Part shown: one piece after another, positions 1-8,183 of the stretch
Layout of the letters: each line of letters begins with the position of its first letter
Numbering within the stretch: the stretch's first letter is position 1
Source of the DNA: Clostridiales bacterium
Lineage (GTDB): Bacteria; Bacillota; Clostridia; TANB77; CAG-508
Direction: 5' to 3'
DNA: 59,032 nucleotides
Assembly: GCA_019419955.1 (NCBI GenBank)
Contig: JAHZIB010000007.1
Location: forward strand, 1-59,032
Notes under the pieces: model-generated
The model's input: the letters and a program-made list of their open reading frames with translations, nothing else
Told to the model about the DNA's origin: nothing
Databases searched by the model: none
Position numbers and translations under genes: made by a program

Positions 1-60
1 ATACATTTTTATTTTTCATACCCATTCCTCCAATCATTTCAGCAAATTACTATTTTATTT

Positions 61-387
61 TTACTTTGTCAATTTATAACTTTCTTTTATCAATTCTTTT
101 ACTAACACCTTGTCCACTTTTCCGTCAATAATAATTGTATTCCAATGTTCCTTATTCATGTGATAAGCAGGTATTATATAATCATAAGTATTTCTTAATA
201 TATCAGAATAATTCGGATCTGTTTTTACATTAAGATATAACTTATTATTAACATTCATAATTAGTGCAAACCACTTTTTATTTTTACAATGTTTCATTGT
301 TACTGATTCAAAATCATCTGGGAATGGACAATCTTTAAATGTATCTTCTAATGTTAAACAATATTTAATTATTTCTTCTTTATCCAT
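61..387 (-). CDS. MmcQ/YjbR family protein
   Basis: A 108-residue protein, close to the usual 110-120 residues of the MmcQ/YjbR (CyaY-like fold) family. It shows the family pattern of an N-terminal helix (MDKEEIIKYCL), a KKWFALIM strand near residue 40, and a PAYHMNKEHWNTI segment near residue 75 followed by a C-terminal helical tail. Members are small cytosolic proteins often described as DNA-binding-like; no biochemical role is established. It lies 9 bases downstream of the 58-aa gene and probably shares its promoter. It is a common cargo of mobile elements and chromosomes alike. Family assignment is by sequence pattern; function is unknown. Confidence 0.8.
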   Translation of the reverse strand: MDKEEIIKYCLTLEDTFKDCPFPDDFESVTMKHCKNKKWFALIMNVNNKLYLNVKTDPNYSDILRNTYDYIIPAYHMNKEHWNTIIIDGKVDKVLVKELIKESYKLTK

Positions 388-396
388 ATCTAATCC

Positions 397-573
397 TTAT
401 AATAAACTACTAAATTTTTTACTATATTTATCAATATCTTTTGTACTTTGACTAACAATATAATCTGTTATCTTAATTTTTAATCTTTCAACTTCATCAT
501 TTGTATAATTTTTATTTTCTACATTTATTCCTGCTTCATTAAATAATTGAATATCTTTATTTGAAAATTGCAT
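397..573 (-). CDS. small hypothetical protein, 58 aa
   Basis: An open frame of 58 codons starting ATG with a good ribosome-binding site (AGAGGT, about 9 bases upstream). The protein begins MQFSNKDIQLFNEAGI and ends in a lysine/serine-rich stretch, KKFSSLL. It has no membrane segment and I do not recognise a family; the short helical, charged character resembles small DNA- or protein-binding accessory factors. A strong promoter-like pair lies just upstream, and the MmcQ-like gene follows after 9 bases, so the two form a likely operon. Confidence 0.65.
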   Translation of the reverse strand: MQFSNKDIQLFNEAGINVENKNYTNDEVERLKIKITDYIVSQSTKDIDKYSKKFSSLL

Positions 574-613
574 TGTTTGTTACCTCTTCTATTTTTTTAC
601 ATAAGTTTACTTT

Positions 614-642
614 TTTATATCACAAAAACATATAATTATCAA
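614..642 (-). promoter_or_regulatory. sigma-A-type promoter for the 58-aa/MmcQ operon
   Basis: On the minus strand TTGATA (637-642) and TATAAA (614-619) are separated by exactly 17 bases, about 40 bases upstream of the 58-aa gene. It lacks the AGAGTTAA motif seen at other promoters of this element. Confidence 0.6.
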
Positions 643-700
643 CTATTGTTACATTTTTCGTATAAGATATTTTTATTTAAAAACTAAAAATTTTCATTAA

Positions 701-730
701 AAAATAAGTGGTTTTCTTACCACTTATTTT
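701..730 (-). terminator. Rho-independent terminator
   Basis: Perfect inverted repeat AAAATAAGTGG / CCACTTATTTT with an 8-base loop, giving a T-rich tail on either strand. It follows the gene ending at 764 and separates it from the next operon. Confidence 0.8.
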
Positions 731-763
731 TTAATAACACTCTCATTACAATAATGTCCTAGT

Positions 764-1102
764 TTAATAACTTTTTTCTCTAAATAATATACCTATAACA
801 TCTTGGATTCCTGACTCATAATATAACTTACAATCAAAACTTTGAATCCTTGATCTATTTTCTAATAACTTATCTATCATATCAAGTATTTTTTCTTTTT
901 GCATTGAATCAATATTTGATATTGCTTGAATTTCCGCAATTACATCATCATGTGTTATATCTTTTAAATTATTTTCTTTTATGAAGCTTTCTCTTACTTC
1001 TAATTTTCTTTCAATTTCACTTTCTCTAATATCAAATAATTTTTCAAAGATATCATTTTTAATTGAATTTCCATCTTGATCAATAATGACAAGTCTTCTC
1101 AT
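764..1102 (-). CDS. hypothetical acidic protein, about 112 aa
   Basis: An open frame with a strong Shine-Dalgarno (GGAGGAG) just upstream; GTG (1105) and ATG (1102) are adjacent, and ATG gives the better spacing. The protein opens with a short strand (MRRLVIIDQDGN), followed by a long charged helical region (about residues 18-85) and an aromatic C-terminus. There are no membrane segments or recognisable domain. It is preceded by a near-consensus promoter (1135-1163) that shares a conserved block with the promoter of the neighbouring recombinase-like gene, so the two genes are probably co-regulated. Function unknown. Confidence 0.7.
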   Translation of the reverse strand: MRRLVIIDQDGNSIKNDIFEKLFDIRESEIERKLEVRESFIKENNLKDITHDDVIAEIQAISNIDSMQKEKILDMIDKLLENRSRIQSFDCKLYYESGIQDVIGILFREKSY

Positions 1103-1134
1103 CACAACTCCTCCTCTCTCTTAAGTTGTGTGTG

Positions 1135-1163
1135 ATGTTAACTCTGTTTAAAGTTCTTGTCAA
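1135..1163 (-). promoter_or_regulatory. element promoter with AGAGTTAA block (copy 1)
   Basis: Minus strand TTGACA (1158-1163), 17-base spacer ending in AAACAGAGT, then TAACAT (1135-1140). The spacer and -10 share TTTAAACAGAGTTAA with the promoter at 2036-2064. It drives the gene at 764-1102. Confidence 0.8.
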
Positions 1164-1172
1164 CTTATTTCA

Positions 1173-1967
1173 TCAATCTTTTTTTATTATAATTGTTTCT
1201 AATTCTTTGCATACTTTATTACATTCTAAATATAATTCAATACACTCTTTAATCCTCTTTGGTACTTCCTTATTTTCTAGTATTTTCTTATAATTTTCTA
1301 TCGAAAACAATTCATCTATTTTTTCATCTTCCATTTCTGAGTAATCTTCTATATTATAAAAATCTGCAAATAAATCACAAAGTTCATCATAATAAAAATC
1401 ACTTAGTTTTAGTAAATCATATTTATATTGACTATTCATTGCATTATGCATATCTATTTTTGTTTTTATTTTTCTCCAAATAAATGCATTGTTCAAGAAG
1501 TTAAGTATTTCGCCATTTATCTTTGATTCTATTGGATTTTCAAACGAATCATTAAGATTTATTTTATTATTTAAATATTTTTCAAAATATTCATTTTCTT
1601 TCTTTAATACTGCTAAGTATTTATCTATTACTGGACTACTTTCATATTCAAAGACAACACTATGTAAGACTGCATATTTATCAATATCATTTATAATATT
1701 ATCAAATTTTTCTTTATTATACTCTGCTCTATATATTCTATTTGGATGATAAACTAATAAATCAGTAAATTCTCCTTTATGTATTCTATCAATCATATCT
1801 TCAAATTCTTTTCTTTTTCCATCGACAGAGCCAATTTCTTCAAACAAAATATAATCCTTTATACCAAGAGCTTTTTGACAATATTCTATCAGTATATTTC
1901 TTATTTTTTCTAATTGTGTTTTATTTTCAACACTAATTCTATTATAAATTGCACATTTTCTATCCAT
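1173..1967 (-). CDS. serine-recombinase-like protein with unusual C-terminus
   Basis: 264 residues. The first 90 or so match the catalytic fold of small serine recombinases: AIYNRISVENKTQLEKI (nucleophile-type serine in YxRxS), then a glycine/serine turn followed by KRKEFEDM, then KGEFTDLLVYHPNRIYR, which keeps the paired arginines of the family. It lacks the long helix, helix-turn-helix, recombinase domain and zinc ribbon of resolvases and large serine integrases. Instead there are about 160 residues of charged, aspartate-rich sequence with no family I recognise. It could be a recombinase with a new DNA-binding part, or a derived regulator. A strong promoter lies 70 bases upstream. Catalysis is inferred, not shown. 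Confidence 0.65.
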   Translation of the reverse strand: MDRKCAIYNRISVENKTQLEKIRNILIEYCQKALGIKDYILFEEIGSVDGKRKEFEDMIDRIHKGEFTDLLVYHPNRIYRAEYNKEKFDNIINDIDKYAVLHSVVFEYESSPVIDKYLAVLKKENEYFEKYLNNKINLNDSFENPIESKINGEILNFLNNAFIWRKIKTKIDMHNAMNSQYKYDLLKLSDFYYDELCDLFADFYNIEDYSEMEDEKIDELFSIENYKKILENKEVPKRIKECIELYLECNKVCKELETIIIKKD

Positions 1968-2035
1968 GTTCTCCTCCTAATCGTATCCCTAGAATTTTTT
2001 AATAAATTTGATAACATCTCGTTATATTATATGTG

Positions 2036-2064
2036 ATATTAACTCTGTTTAAACCAATTGTCAA
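2036..2064 (-). promoter_or_regulatory. element promoter with AGAGTTAA block (copy 2)
   Basis: Minus strand TTGACA (2059-2064), 17-base spacer containing the palindrome GTTTAAAC and ending in AGAGT, then a TAATAT -10 (2036-2041). This is near-consensus and lies upstream of the recombinase-like gene. Confidence 0.85.
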
Positions 2065-2141
2065 CTTATCTTCACAAATTTATAAAAATTTGAAACCCTG
2101 AAATCCTTGAACGAGTAAAATGATGTATTATCCCATTATAT

Positions 2142-2252
2142 TCAAAAAAATAATACACCATAAACGAAACCCCTCATCCCATCACTTCGTTTATGATAAT
2201 CTAGTATGTAAATAATAATATTTACCACAAATGCTGTTATATAAAATAACAT
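2142..2252 (-). CDS. possible 36-aa membrane peptide
   Basis: A short open frame with AAGGA about 6 bases before ATG. The first 17 residues (MLFYITAFVVNIIIYIL) would span a membrane and the rest is basic (HKRSDGMRG). There is no homologue I recognise. It is supported only by ribosome-binding site and hydrophobicity, so it may be a chance frame. Confidence 0.35.
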   Translation of the reverse strand: MLFYITAFVVNIIIYILDYHKRSDGMRGFVYGVLFF

Positions 2253-2489
2253 TGTCCATCCTTGCCCAAACTTTTTACACTTGTGTATCCCTCTTACAAG
2301 TTTTGCCTCCTGAAACTCTTTAGTTATTGTGAGTATGTGTTACAAAATCTCACTGACGCATTTCTTACAAATAGATTTTTTGTAATCATACGAATGGATT
2401 TTATAGCATCGCCTCCACCAGAGCTATCACTTTTTTATTTTACAACGAGTTTATGGCATCTCTCGTTCTCTTATTCTTTTTTAGTAAAT
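2253..2489. other. intergenic stretch, no gene recognised
   Basis: About 240 bases between the putative 36-aa gene and the terminator of the next operon. Short frames exist on both strands, but none has a convincing start and ribosome-binding site. On the minus strand a 21-codon frame starting MITKNLF is uncovered and could be the relic of a gene end. Nothing else is supported. Confidence 0.4.
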
Positions 2490-2525
2490 AAAAAACTCTA
2501 GCCGTTTTATAAGCTAGAGCCTTTA
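2490..2525 (-). terminator. Rho-independent terminator
   Basis: Stem GCTCTAGC / GCTAGAG with a loop of about 9 bases, followed on the minus strand by a run of T. It lies 7 bases after the stop of the gene at 2532. Confidence 0.8.
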
Positions 2526-2531
2526 TTTTTA

Positions 2532-3164
2532 TTATTCAAATTCTTCCTCTTCAATTTTTTTTAGTGATTCATTATTCTTTTGTTTTACAATTTCCATTAA
2601 TCCTTTTTCTAATTCTTGGAAATTTTTATAAGTTACAAATACATTTATATTATCAATATACTTTTCTGTAAATCCTGTTTCTATAATACTTTTTTTCAGA
2701 AAATTTGCTAAAATTTCTTTATCTGTATCTTTTAAATTTTTAGTTTGAACATAGTTATTAATTAAATTTCTTGTACTTATATAAGAATCTTCTATTATTC
2801 TTTTTCCCATATATCCAACAAATTCCGCCAATTCTATTCCCTGATAAGTTGGACTATCCATTATTTCATTATATATAACATTTTTTTCGTCATCATAATA
2901 AAATGGACAATAATCAGTATAAAAAACCATATCTACATTAAATTCATCATCAATCAATACATCGGCTACTCTTTCATCTCGATATAATAATTGCAATATT
3001 TGATTTTTATATTTTTCTAACTTTATTTCATTAGTGTTATAATCTCTTAGATTCACTATTGTATTAAATTCGGTACAACTTTTTATTCCATCTTCTACAA
3101 TTTTATTTTCGTAGTATCTTAACATTTCATCTTTATTCATTTTTATTGAAAATTTTTCTTCCAT
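2532..3164 (-). CDS. hypothetical cytosolic protein with EEFE tail
   Basis: 210 residues, no membrane segment, mixed alpha/beta character, with a conspicuous aromatic/acidic patch (TDYCPFYYDDEKN) near residue 85. I do not recognise a family. The ORF ends ...KKIEEEEFE, the acidic tail shared with six other unrelated proteins of this element. It starts ATG with AAAGGG upstream, 24 bases after the ArdC-like gene, so it belongs to that operon, and a terminator follows its stop directly. Because no gene follows, the tail here cannot serve translational coupling and is likely to matter in the protein. Function unknown. Confidence 0.75.
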   Translation of the reverse strand: MEEKFSIKMNKDEMLRYYENKIVEDGIKSCTEFNTIVNLRDYNTNEIKLEKYKNQILQLLYRDERVADVLIDDEFNVDMVFYTDYCPFYYDDEKNVIYNEIMDSPTYQGIELAEFVGYMGKRIIEDSYISTRNLINNYVQTKNLKDTDKEILANFLKKSIIETGFTEKYIDNINVFVTYKNFQELEKGLMEIVKQKNNESLKKIEEEEFE

Positions 3165-3188
3165 AATACCCTTTCTTGAATGAATTCC

Positions 3189-3935
3189 TTATTCCATTTC
3201 TTCTTCATCTTCTTTTTGATGTTCTATTCTATATATTTTTTCTTGTGCCTCAAAATCTTTAACAAAATAATTAACAAATTTTTGCATATATTTTAAACTT
3301 TCTTTTAAACTTCTATTTTCTTTCTCTACTCCCCATTTGCATACCTCTGTTAAATTGTAATTTCTTGTATTAATCCCCAATTTCTTTGCTACTGCAAAAA
3401 TTGTTGCAATAACTTCTGCTTGGCTTTGACTTGCATATCTGTCAACATCAAAATATGATGCATTTGAACTTCTTGTATTATTACTTATATCACTTACAAT
3501 TGATTCGATATTTTCCATTTGATTATTAGGATCATAATATAGATTTCTTCTCTCACACATTCCTTTTAAAATTACATCTACATATTCCTTTTTATATTCT
3601 TTCTTTTTTTTTATAGCATTTGTTTGTGATATATCATAAACTTCCACCACTTTAAATTTAACATCATTATTCATTTTTATTCTTTTTATTATTTCAAGTG
3701 GTTTTTCATCATCTTTGATTTTATATTTATATTTTTGATATTCTTCTTTGGTTGCTACAAATGATACATTCTCTTTTTGTGATTTCAATAGCAAAATATT
3801 ATTATAACTTGTATTGTACATTTTGCCTAATGTTTTTAAAAAATCTCTCATTTTATTCGGATTTTCAAATATTTCCTTTGCTATTTTATCTGTACTGTTT
3901 ATTAATTCTTGTACTTTCTCCTCTACATTAATCAC
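3189..3935 (-). CDS. ArdC-like ssDNA-binding/antirestriction protein
   Basis: 248 residues. The N-terminal 110 or so follow the ArdC/LtrC N-terminal domain plan: a tyrosine-rich helix (MYNTSYNNILLL), FVATKEEYQKYK, a basic strand (IIKRIK) and the diagnostic VVEVYDISQT. A later segment (RYASQSQAEVIATIFAVAKKLGI) resembles the helix that in ArdC proteins precedes the metallopeptidase core, but no HExxH is present, so any protease activity is probably lost. Such proteins bind single-stranded DNA entering a recipient and help it evade restriction. The best start is GTG at 3935 with only a weak ribosome-binding site. The C-terminus is acidic (DEEEME), close to the EEFE tail. Confidence 0.7.
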   Translation of the reverse strand: MINVEEKVQELINSTDKIAKEIFENPNKMRDFLKTLGKMYNTSYNNILLLKSQKENVSFVATKEEYQKYKYKIKDDEKPLEIIKRIKMNNDVKFKVVEVYDISQTNAIKKKKEYKKEYVDVILKGMCERRNLYYDPNNQMENIESIVSDISNNTRSSNASYFDVDRYASQSQAEVIATIFAVAKKLGINTRNYNLTEVCKWGVEKENRSLKESLKYMQKFVNYFVKDFEAQEKIYRIEHQKEDEEEME

Positions 3936-4048
3936 CTTCTTTGTTTTTTTGATTTTTTCTTATTTTTTATATTATAAGTTATTGCAGAATAAATCTTTTT
4001 ATATCCTGCCTTTCCTTTTTTTATTTTCTTTACTATTACTTCTTTCAC
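3932..4048 (-). CDS. small basic protein, 38 aa
   Basis: GTG start with an excellent AAAGGAG six bases upstream. The 38-residue product is extremely lysine-rich (KEVIVKKIKKGKAGYKKIY at the start, KKKSKKQRR at the end), which suggests nucleic-acid or membrane-surface binding. Its stop (TGA) overlaps the GTG start of the ArdC-like gene by four bases, a typical translational-coupling arrangement. No family recognised. Confidence 0.6.
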   Translation of the reverse strand: MKEVIVKKIKKGKAGYKKIYSAITYNIKNKKKSKKQRR

Positions 4049-4059
4049 AATTTCTCCTT

Positions 4060-4656
4060 TTATGCTTCTGCCTCATCTTCTTTTTCTACTACATCTTTTT
4101 CATTTTTCCCTGTATTTTCCAATAGCCTATCAACATATTTTTCTATTGTCTGTGATAACTTTTTCATAATTTCACTTCCTTCATATTGTTTTGCAATCTT
4201 ATGAATTTTAGCCAAATCTTGTACATGAGTTGTTTTTATAGTATTTTCCTGTATATTAACATTTGTATTCTCTATGTAAAGTTGTTTTCTCTGTTCTATA
4301 TAATTGTCTTTTTCTTTAATCGTATCTGCATATAATTTATTTTGAATATCAATTTTATCTTGAATGCTATCTTTTTCATTTCTTAATTCTGTAATTTTCG
4401 CATTTAATAAATCTACCTGTTTCAAATCATTTTTTGATGCAAATGCTATATAAATTATTTTTTCTAATCTGTTCATTTTATCTGTTTTGGCTAATATTGT
4501 CCTTTTCTCTTCTTCTAATTTTTCTATATTTTGTTGTTTATCAAATTTACTATCTTCCATTTCTTTTTTTCTTGATTCCAACCCTGATAAGTCATAATTT
4601 GTCTTTTCAATTTTAGCATCTAATTCTTCCATTTGTTTTAATTTTGTATTTTTCAT
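4060..4656 (-). CDS. coiled-coil protein
   Basis: About 198 residues from the ATG at 4656, which has AAAGGA eight bases upstream; an earlier ATG at 4677 lacks a ribosome-binding site. Nearly the whole protein is charged helix with heptad spacing (KLKQMEELDAKIEKTNYDL, then LEEEKRTILAKTDKMNRLEK), with a short hydrophobic break near residue 85 (IIYIAFASKNDLKQ). It ends in an acidic, alanine-rich tail. Coiled-coil proteins of this sort are common in Gram-positive conjugation regions, but I cannot assign a specific role. It lies just downstream of the surface protein, separated by a terminator. Confidence 0.7.
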   Translation of the reverse strand: MKNTKLKQMEELDAKIEKTNYDLSGLESRKKEMEDSKFDKQQNIEKLEEEKRTILAKTDKMNRLEKIIYIAFASKNDLKQVDLLNAKITELRNEKDSIQDKIDIQNKLYADTIKEKDNYIEQRKQLYIENTNVNIQENTIKTTHVQDLAKIHKIAKQYEGSEIMKKLSQTIEKYVDRLLENTGKNEKDVVEKEDEAEA

Positions 4657-4680
4657 TTTATCAATCCTTTCTTTCATTTT

Positions 4681-4709
4681 TAAAAAGAGAGCTCTATCGA
4701 GCTCTCTAG
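4681..4709 (-). terminator. Rho-independent terminator
   Basis: Stem AGAGAGCTC / GAGCTCTCT with a 4-base loop, followed by TTTTT on the minus strand, immediately after the stop of the surface protein gene. Confidence 0.85.
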
Positions 4710-4710
4710 A

Positions 4711-7290
4711 TTAGCAACCTGTTTTTGGCAATTTTATTTCTAATTTTTTCTCATATACTTTTGTTGTATGATCATCTTCATCAAATACATAATATGTTTT
4801 GTGATAACCTTCAACTTTTGTTTTGTTTGTAAATGTATCATCAGCTTTTACAGATTCTTTAACTTTTACAAACAATTGTGGTTTCTCTACTGAAGAAAAT
4901 CCTACATCTACTTTTCCAAATTCTAATTTAAATTCCGTTACATATTCATCCGCTTCTAAATCTAAATTTGCAAAGTTAATATAATTATTTGTTTGTGTAT
5001 TCAAATTATCTCTTAATAATCTATAATCATTTTTATTTGTTTTATAATATATAGCATAATTTAAATCTTGATTATATGTTCCAGTTACAAGTTTTGTTGC
5101 AGTTACATAGTCTGTCGGTAAATAATCATACCAAGTAAAATCTTTTAATGGTACATTACCTGTATTTTTTATTGTAAAGTCATATTTAATCTCTTGATTT
5201 GCTGTTGTCTGAATAATTCCATCTTTTTCAACATCTATGTTTGGATTATCAGGTTTATTTGTAATATTCAATTCAACGATTTCACCATGTTTTACAATTT
5301 CCGCTGAATATTCATTTTCATTTAATTGATACCATTCTCCAGACTCGCCTTCCAATTCTTTTATATATTTTGTACCTTTCTCCAATTTACTTGTAATTGC
5401 AATTCCATCTGCTCCAGTTGTAATTTTCTCTATAAAGTTTTTATTTTCATCATATACTCCAAAAGATACATTTGGAATTGGTGTTCCTTTTTTATCTCCA
5501 TTTATTTTATTATCTTCTTCTGAAGTTTTTATTACTTTAATTTGTCCATATATTTTTTGATTTTCAAATGTATAATTAACAATTTCATTTTCTTTTAATG
5601 TAATTTTCTTCATCTCTGTATCTAATACATATTTTTCATTTGTTTTTGTTTCTCTTATATATAATTCTGGAAAATCTCTTACTGCATATCTTTTTGTATA
5701 GCATTCTCCATTCTTGTCAGTCTTTAATTTTTCTAAAACATTTCCATCTTTGTCTAAAACTTCAAGTTCAACATCTTTTAATTTAACTTCATGATTTTCT
5801 TTATCAACTTTAATAATTTTTATTTGTGATTTTTTTAATTCATTTTCTACTGTTGTGTTAGTAGTTTCATTCCAATTAATTTTAATTTCAATTGGATTCT
5901 CATTAAGATTATACCATTTTCCTGTTTCTTCTTCAATTAATGACCATTTTCCTGTTCTTAAACCTTTAATATGAATTTCACCATTTGCATCTGTTGTATA
6001 ATGCCCTGTTACTTTTTGAAATTCGTGTGAATATAATGCGAATTTAACTCCACCCAAAGTTATTTTTTTATTGTCACTATCTACTTTATATACACTTAAA
6101 TCTCCTCTTTTGTGTTCATTTCCAATTGTTAATTCTTTATATGTATCATAGTCTAAAAGAATTTCATTTTCTTTATCATCTAAAATATATTCAGATTTTG
6201 TTGCTATTTCTGTGGCAATTACTTTTCCTTGTCTTAATTTATTTAGTTCAATACAACCTTGTGCATTTGTTTTATAATTTCCGATATTTTGTCCATCACT
6301 ATATCTAAAATTAAATTCTACTCCTTCTATTGATTTTTTAGTTTCATTATCTATTTTTATAACTTTTATTTTTGATTTATATGCATCTACTGATAAAGTT
6401 GCCTCACCACCTGCTGTGTAATATGCATCATAAGTTAATGCATAATTTTGCCAATTAGAATTTGGACTTTGTCCAAAAAATACTGGATAGCTTTTAACTT
6501 TACCATTTAATAATATTTTTCCATCAAAATTATCTAAAATTTTATCTTTAGGAACTACAACTTTAAAATGTTCATTTCCATTAAATGTAGTTTTGGCATT
6601 ACCACTTAAATCAGCAATATAACTTCCTTCTGGGAAATTATTAATTGATGTAACTGTATAATTAGATACATTTACATTACTTGTAACACTGTACTCTTGT
6701 GAATAATAGTTACTTCCATCTGCTTTAAAGCCTCCTATTTTATTTGCATTTAGTACACTGTTTGCTGATGGTGTTTCTGAGCCATATCTTGCTTGATTTA
6801 CAATGTTTTTTATTGCATTAAATATTTTTGTTCCTCTTGCATCTCCACCACGATAAAAACTATCTACATCTCTATTATATATAACTGAATATACTGCTTG
6901 TTTTGTTGCTACAAATGCATCTTGATCATTTTCTACTCCAAGTTCTGAGGCACTTTTGTATGGAAATCCATTTACTATTGCTCTCCACACTTGAACATCT
7001 GATAATATTTCTGTTACATTTACACTGTAATTTTGTTCTTCTCCAACACCATGTTTATCAACATTTAAGCAATATGCATAATGTAATACCCCATTATTTC
7101 TATATCCAACCATTGTTGTAATAACATAACTCCATATTCCTGATGTAGTTTTAAATTGCAAATGTTGACCACAATCTCCTAAATTTTCTACATATGCAGA
7201 ATTAACTTCAAAAGCATTTGCAATGCCTGACATTGAATTTACTAATATTAAAATTAGTAATATTATACTAACTATTTTTTTTAATTTCAT
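4711..7290 (-). CDS. thioester/SpaA-repeat surface protein ending in LPKTGC
   Basis: 859 residues. Signal peptide (MKLKKIVSIILLILIL..GIANA). An N-terminal thioester-type domain (about 35-300) has the candidate thioester cysteine in YAYCLN (C74) and a tryptophan/glutamine-rich core. Then come four SpaA/Cna-B repeats, each opening with an IKVIK- or LSVYK-type strand (about 307, 396, 490, 585), and a C-terminal beta domain (about 695-850) of the kind with intramolecular isopeptide bonds. The protein stops at LPKTGC, with none of the hydrophobic segment or positive tail of a normal sortase signal. A sortase is encoded just upstream. Likely a mating-pair adhesin exposed on the cell surface; attachment route uncertain. 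Confidence 0.85.
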   Translation of the reverse strand: MKLKKIVSIILLILILVNSMSGIANAFEVNSAYVENLGDCGQHLQFKTTSGIWSYVITTMVGYRNNGVLHYAYCLNVDKHGVGEEQNYSVNVTEILSDVQVWRAIVNGFPYKSASELGVENDQDAFVATKQAVYSVIYNRDVDSFYRGGDARGTKIFNAIKNIVNQARYGSETPSANSVLNANKIGGFKADGSNYYSQEYSVTSNVNVSNYTVTSINNFPEGSYIADLSGNAKTTFNGNEHFKVVVPKDKILDNFDGKILLNGKVKSYPVFFGQSPNSNWQNYALTYDAYYTAGGEATLSVDAYKSKIKVIKIDNETKKSIEGVEFNFRYSDGQNIGNYKTNAQGCIELNKLRQGKVIATEIATKSEYILDDKENEILLDYDTYKELTIGNEHKRGDLSVYKVDSDNKKITLGGVKFALYSHEFQKVTGHYTTDANGEIHIKGLRTGKWSLIEEETGKWYNLNENPIEIKINWNETTNTTVENELKKSQIKIIKVDKENHEVKLKDVELEVLDKDGNVLEKLKTDKNGECYTKRYAVRDFPELYIRETKTNEKYVLDTEMKKITLKENEIVNYTFENQKIYGQIKVIKTSEEDNKINGDKKGTPIPNVSFGVYDENKNFIEKITTGADGIAITSKLEKGTKYIKELEGESGEWYQLNENEYSAEIVKHGEIVELNITNKPDNPNIDVEKDGIIQTTANQEIKYDFTIKNTGNVPLKDFTWYDYLPTDYVTATKLVTGTYNQDLNYAIYYKTNKNDYRLLRDNLNTQTNNYINFANLDLEADEYVTEFKLEFGKVDVGFSSVEKPQLFVKVKESVKADDTFTNKTKVEGYHKTYYVFDEDDHTTKVYEKKLEIKLPKTGC

Positions 7291-7303
7291 TTTTTACCTC
7301 CAT

Positions 7304-7327
7304 TAAAAAAACACCCTAAAAGGTGTT
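7304..7327 (-). terminator. Rho-independent terminator
   Basis: AACACC / GGTGTT stem followed by TTTTTT on the minus strand, between the small membrane gene ending at 7338 and the surface protein start at 7290. It may attenuate rather than end transcription. Confidence 0.75.
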
Positions 7328-7337
7328 CTATTATTTT

Positions 7338-7547
7338 TTATTTAATTTCATTTTCTACAACTACTTTATTTTCTCTTTCAATTATATTTTGTATTATTTC
7401 ATCTCTATGTATATGTCTATATATTTGAATATAAGCTACTAAAAGCACAAAAACTATGATGCAAACAAGATAAAATTTTGCTGCAAAATTTAGTTCCCAT
7501 TTTGGTTTTATTTCGACTTTATAAACTTTGTCTTTCTCTTTTTTCAT
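7338..7547 (-). CDS. small single-span membrane protein
   Basis: From ATG at 7547 (GAGGATG about 10 bases upstream) the product has 69 residues: a basic cytoplasmic N-terminus (MKKEKDKVYKVEIKPKW), one membrane span (FYLVCIIVFVLLVAYI) and a charged C-terminus. An in-frame ATG at 7592 would extend it but has no ribosome-binding site and nearly abuts the sortase stop. Downstream of sortase and upstream of the surface protein; possibly an accessory of surface assembly. No family recognised. Confidence 0.6.
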   Translation of the reverse strand: MKKEKDKVYKVEIKPKWELNFAAKFYLVCIIVFVLLVAYIQIYRHIHRDEIIQNIIERENKVVVENEIK

Positions 7548-7594
7548 ATAAACCACATCCTCTTCTTTGTGCTTATTGTAACCCATTTTCATTT

Positions 7595-8171
7595 TTATTT
7601 CAAGTTATTTTCCACAATTTCTGTTGCTTGCACACATAACCTTTGCAATTTCTTATTTGCAATACAAGTTATTAATGTTAATTTATTTTGATCTGTTTCT
7701 TTTAATAAATTCCAGTCTGTTTCTAGTATTGTTTGTATATTATCAACTTTATACTTTCTTGTAAAAAAATTTGTTTTATATGTAATTATATCTCCATTTT
7801 CTAATTCATTTAATCTAGCAAAATACGAATTTTTATTACCTCTATTATGTCCTGCAAGTCCAACATTGCCATCATAAGTTGATGTATTTTCTATATGTCC
7901 TATATATTCGTTCAATATTTCATTACTACTACCTTCTTTTACTTCAGCTTTTAAGCCGTATTTTTTCAATACTAATTATGCCTAATATTCCATCTTTTAA
8001 TATGTCTGAATCGTCTGCTTGATTATATGTAATATTTTCAAATTTAGAATCTGTTGTTATATTATTGGGATCAACTAAATTTTTATCATATACAATGCAA
8101 TAATACAATGCACCACCAATTATTATAACCAATAAAATGCAAATACTTATTTTAACAATTTTATTTTTCAT
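7595..8171 (-). CDS. sortase, read through a CGG +1 site
   Basis: A transpeptidase that would attach LPxTG-type proteins. N-terminal membrane anchor (IVKISICILLVIIIGGALYY), then ILGIISIEKI, the first sortase strand. The frame breaks at ATA CGG CTT (CGG at 7956-7958); skipping the C gives ...IEKI-GLKAEVKEG, exactly the sortase consensus, and continues to GHIENTS, GLAGHNRG (catalytic His), TLITC (catalytic Cys) and LQRLCVQA (catalytic Arg). With one C skipped the product is about 191 residues, a normal length. Without the shift translation ends four codons later. I treat it as one functional gene because the same event recurs in ten other places. It lies between the gene at 8184 and the surface protein, its likely substrate. 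Confidence 0.85.
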
Positions 8172-8183
8172 TCTATCCTCCTA

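Noticed and set aside
2262..2501. Plus-strand 79-codon frame
   Set aside because: No ribosome-binding site, poor composition, and it runs through a terminator for the opposite strand.
7595..8171. Sortase, virB4, virB6, virD4, gerA, tsaD and fic as pseudogenes
   Set aside because: All breaks are the same event at CGG, none is random, no other damage is present, and tsaD is normally essential. Decay or sequencing error would not pick one codon.
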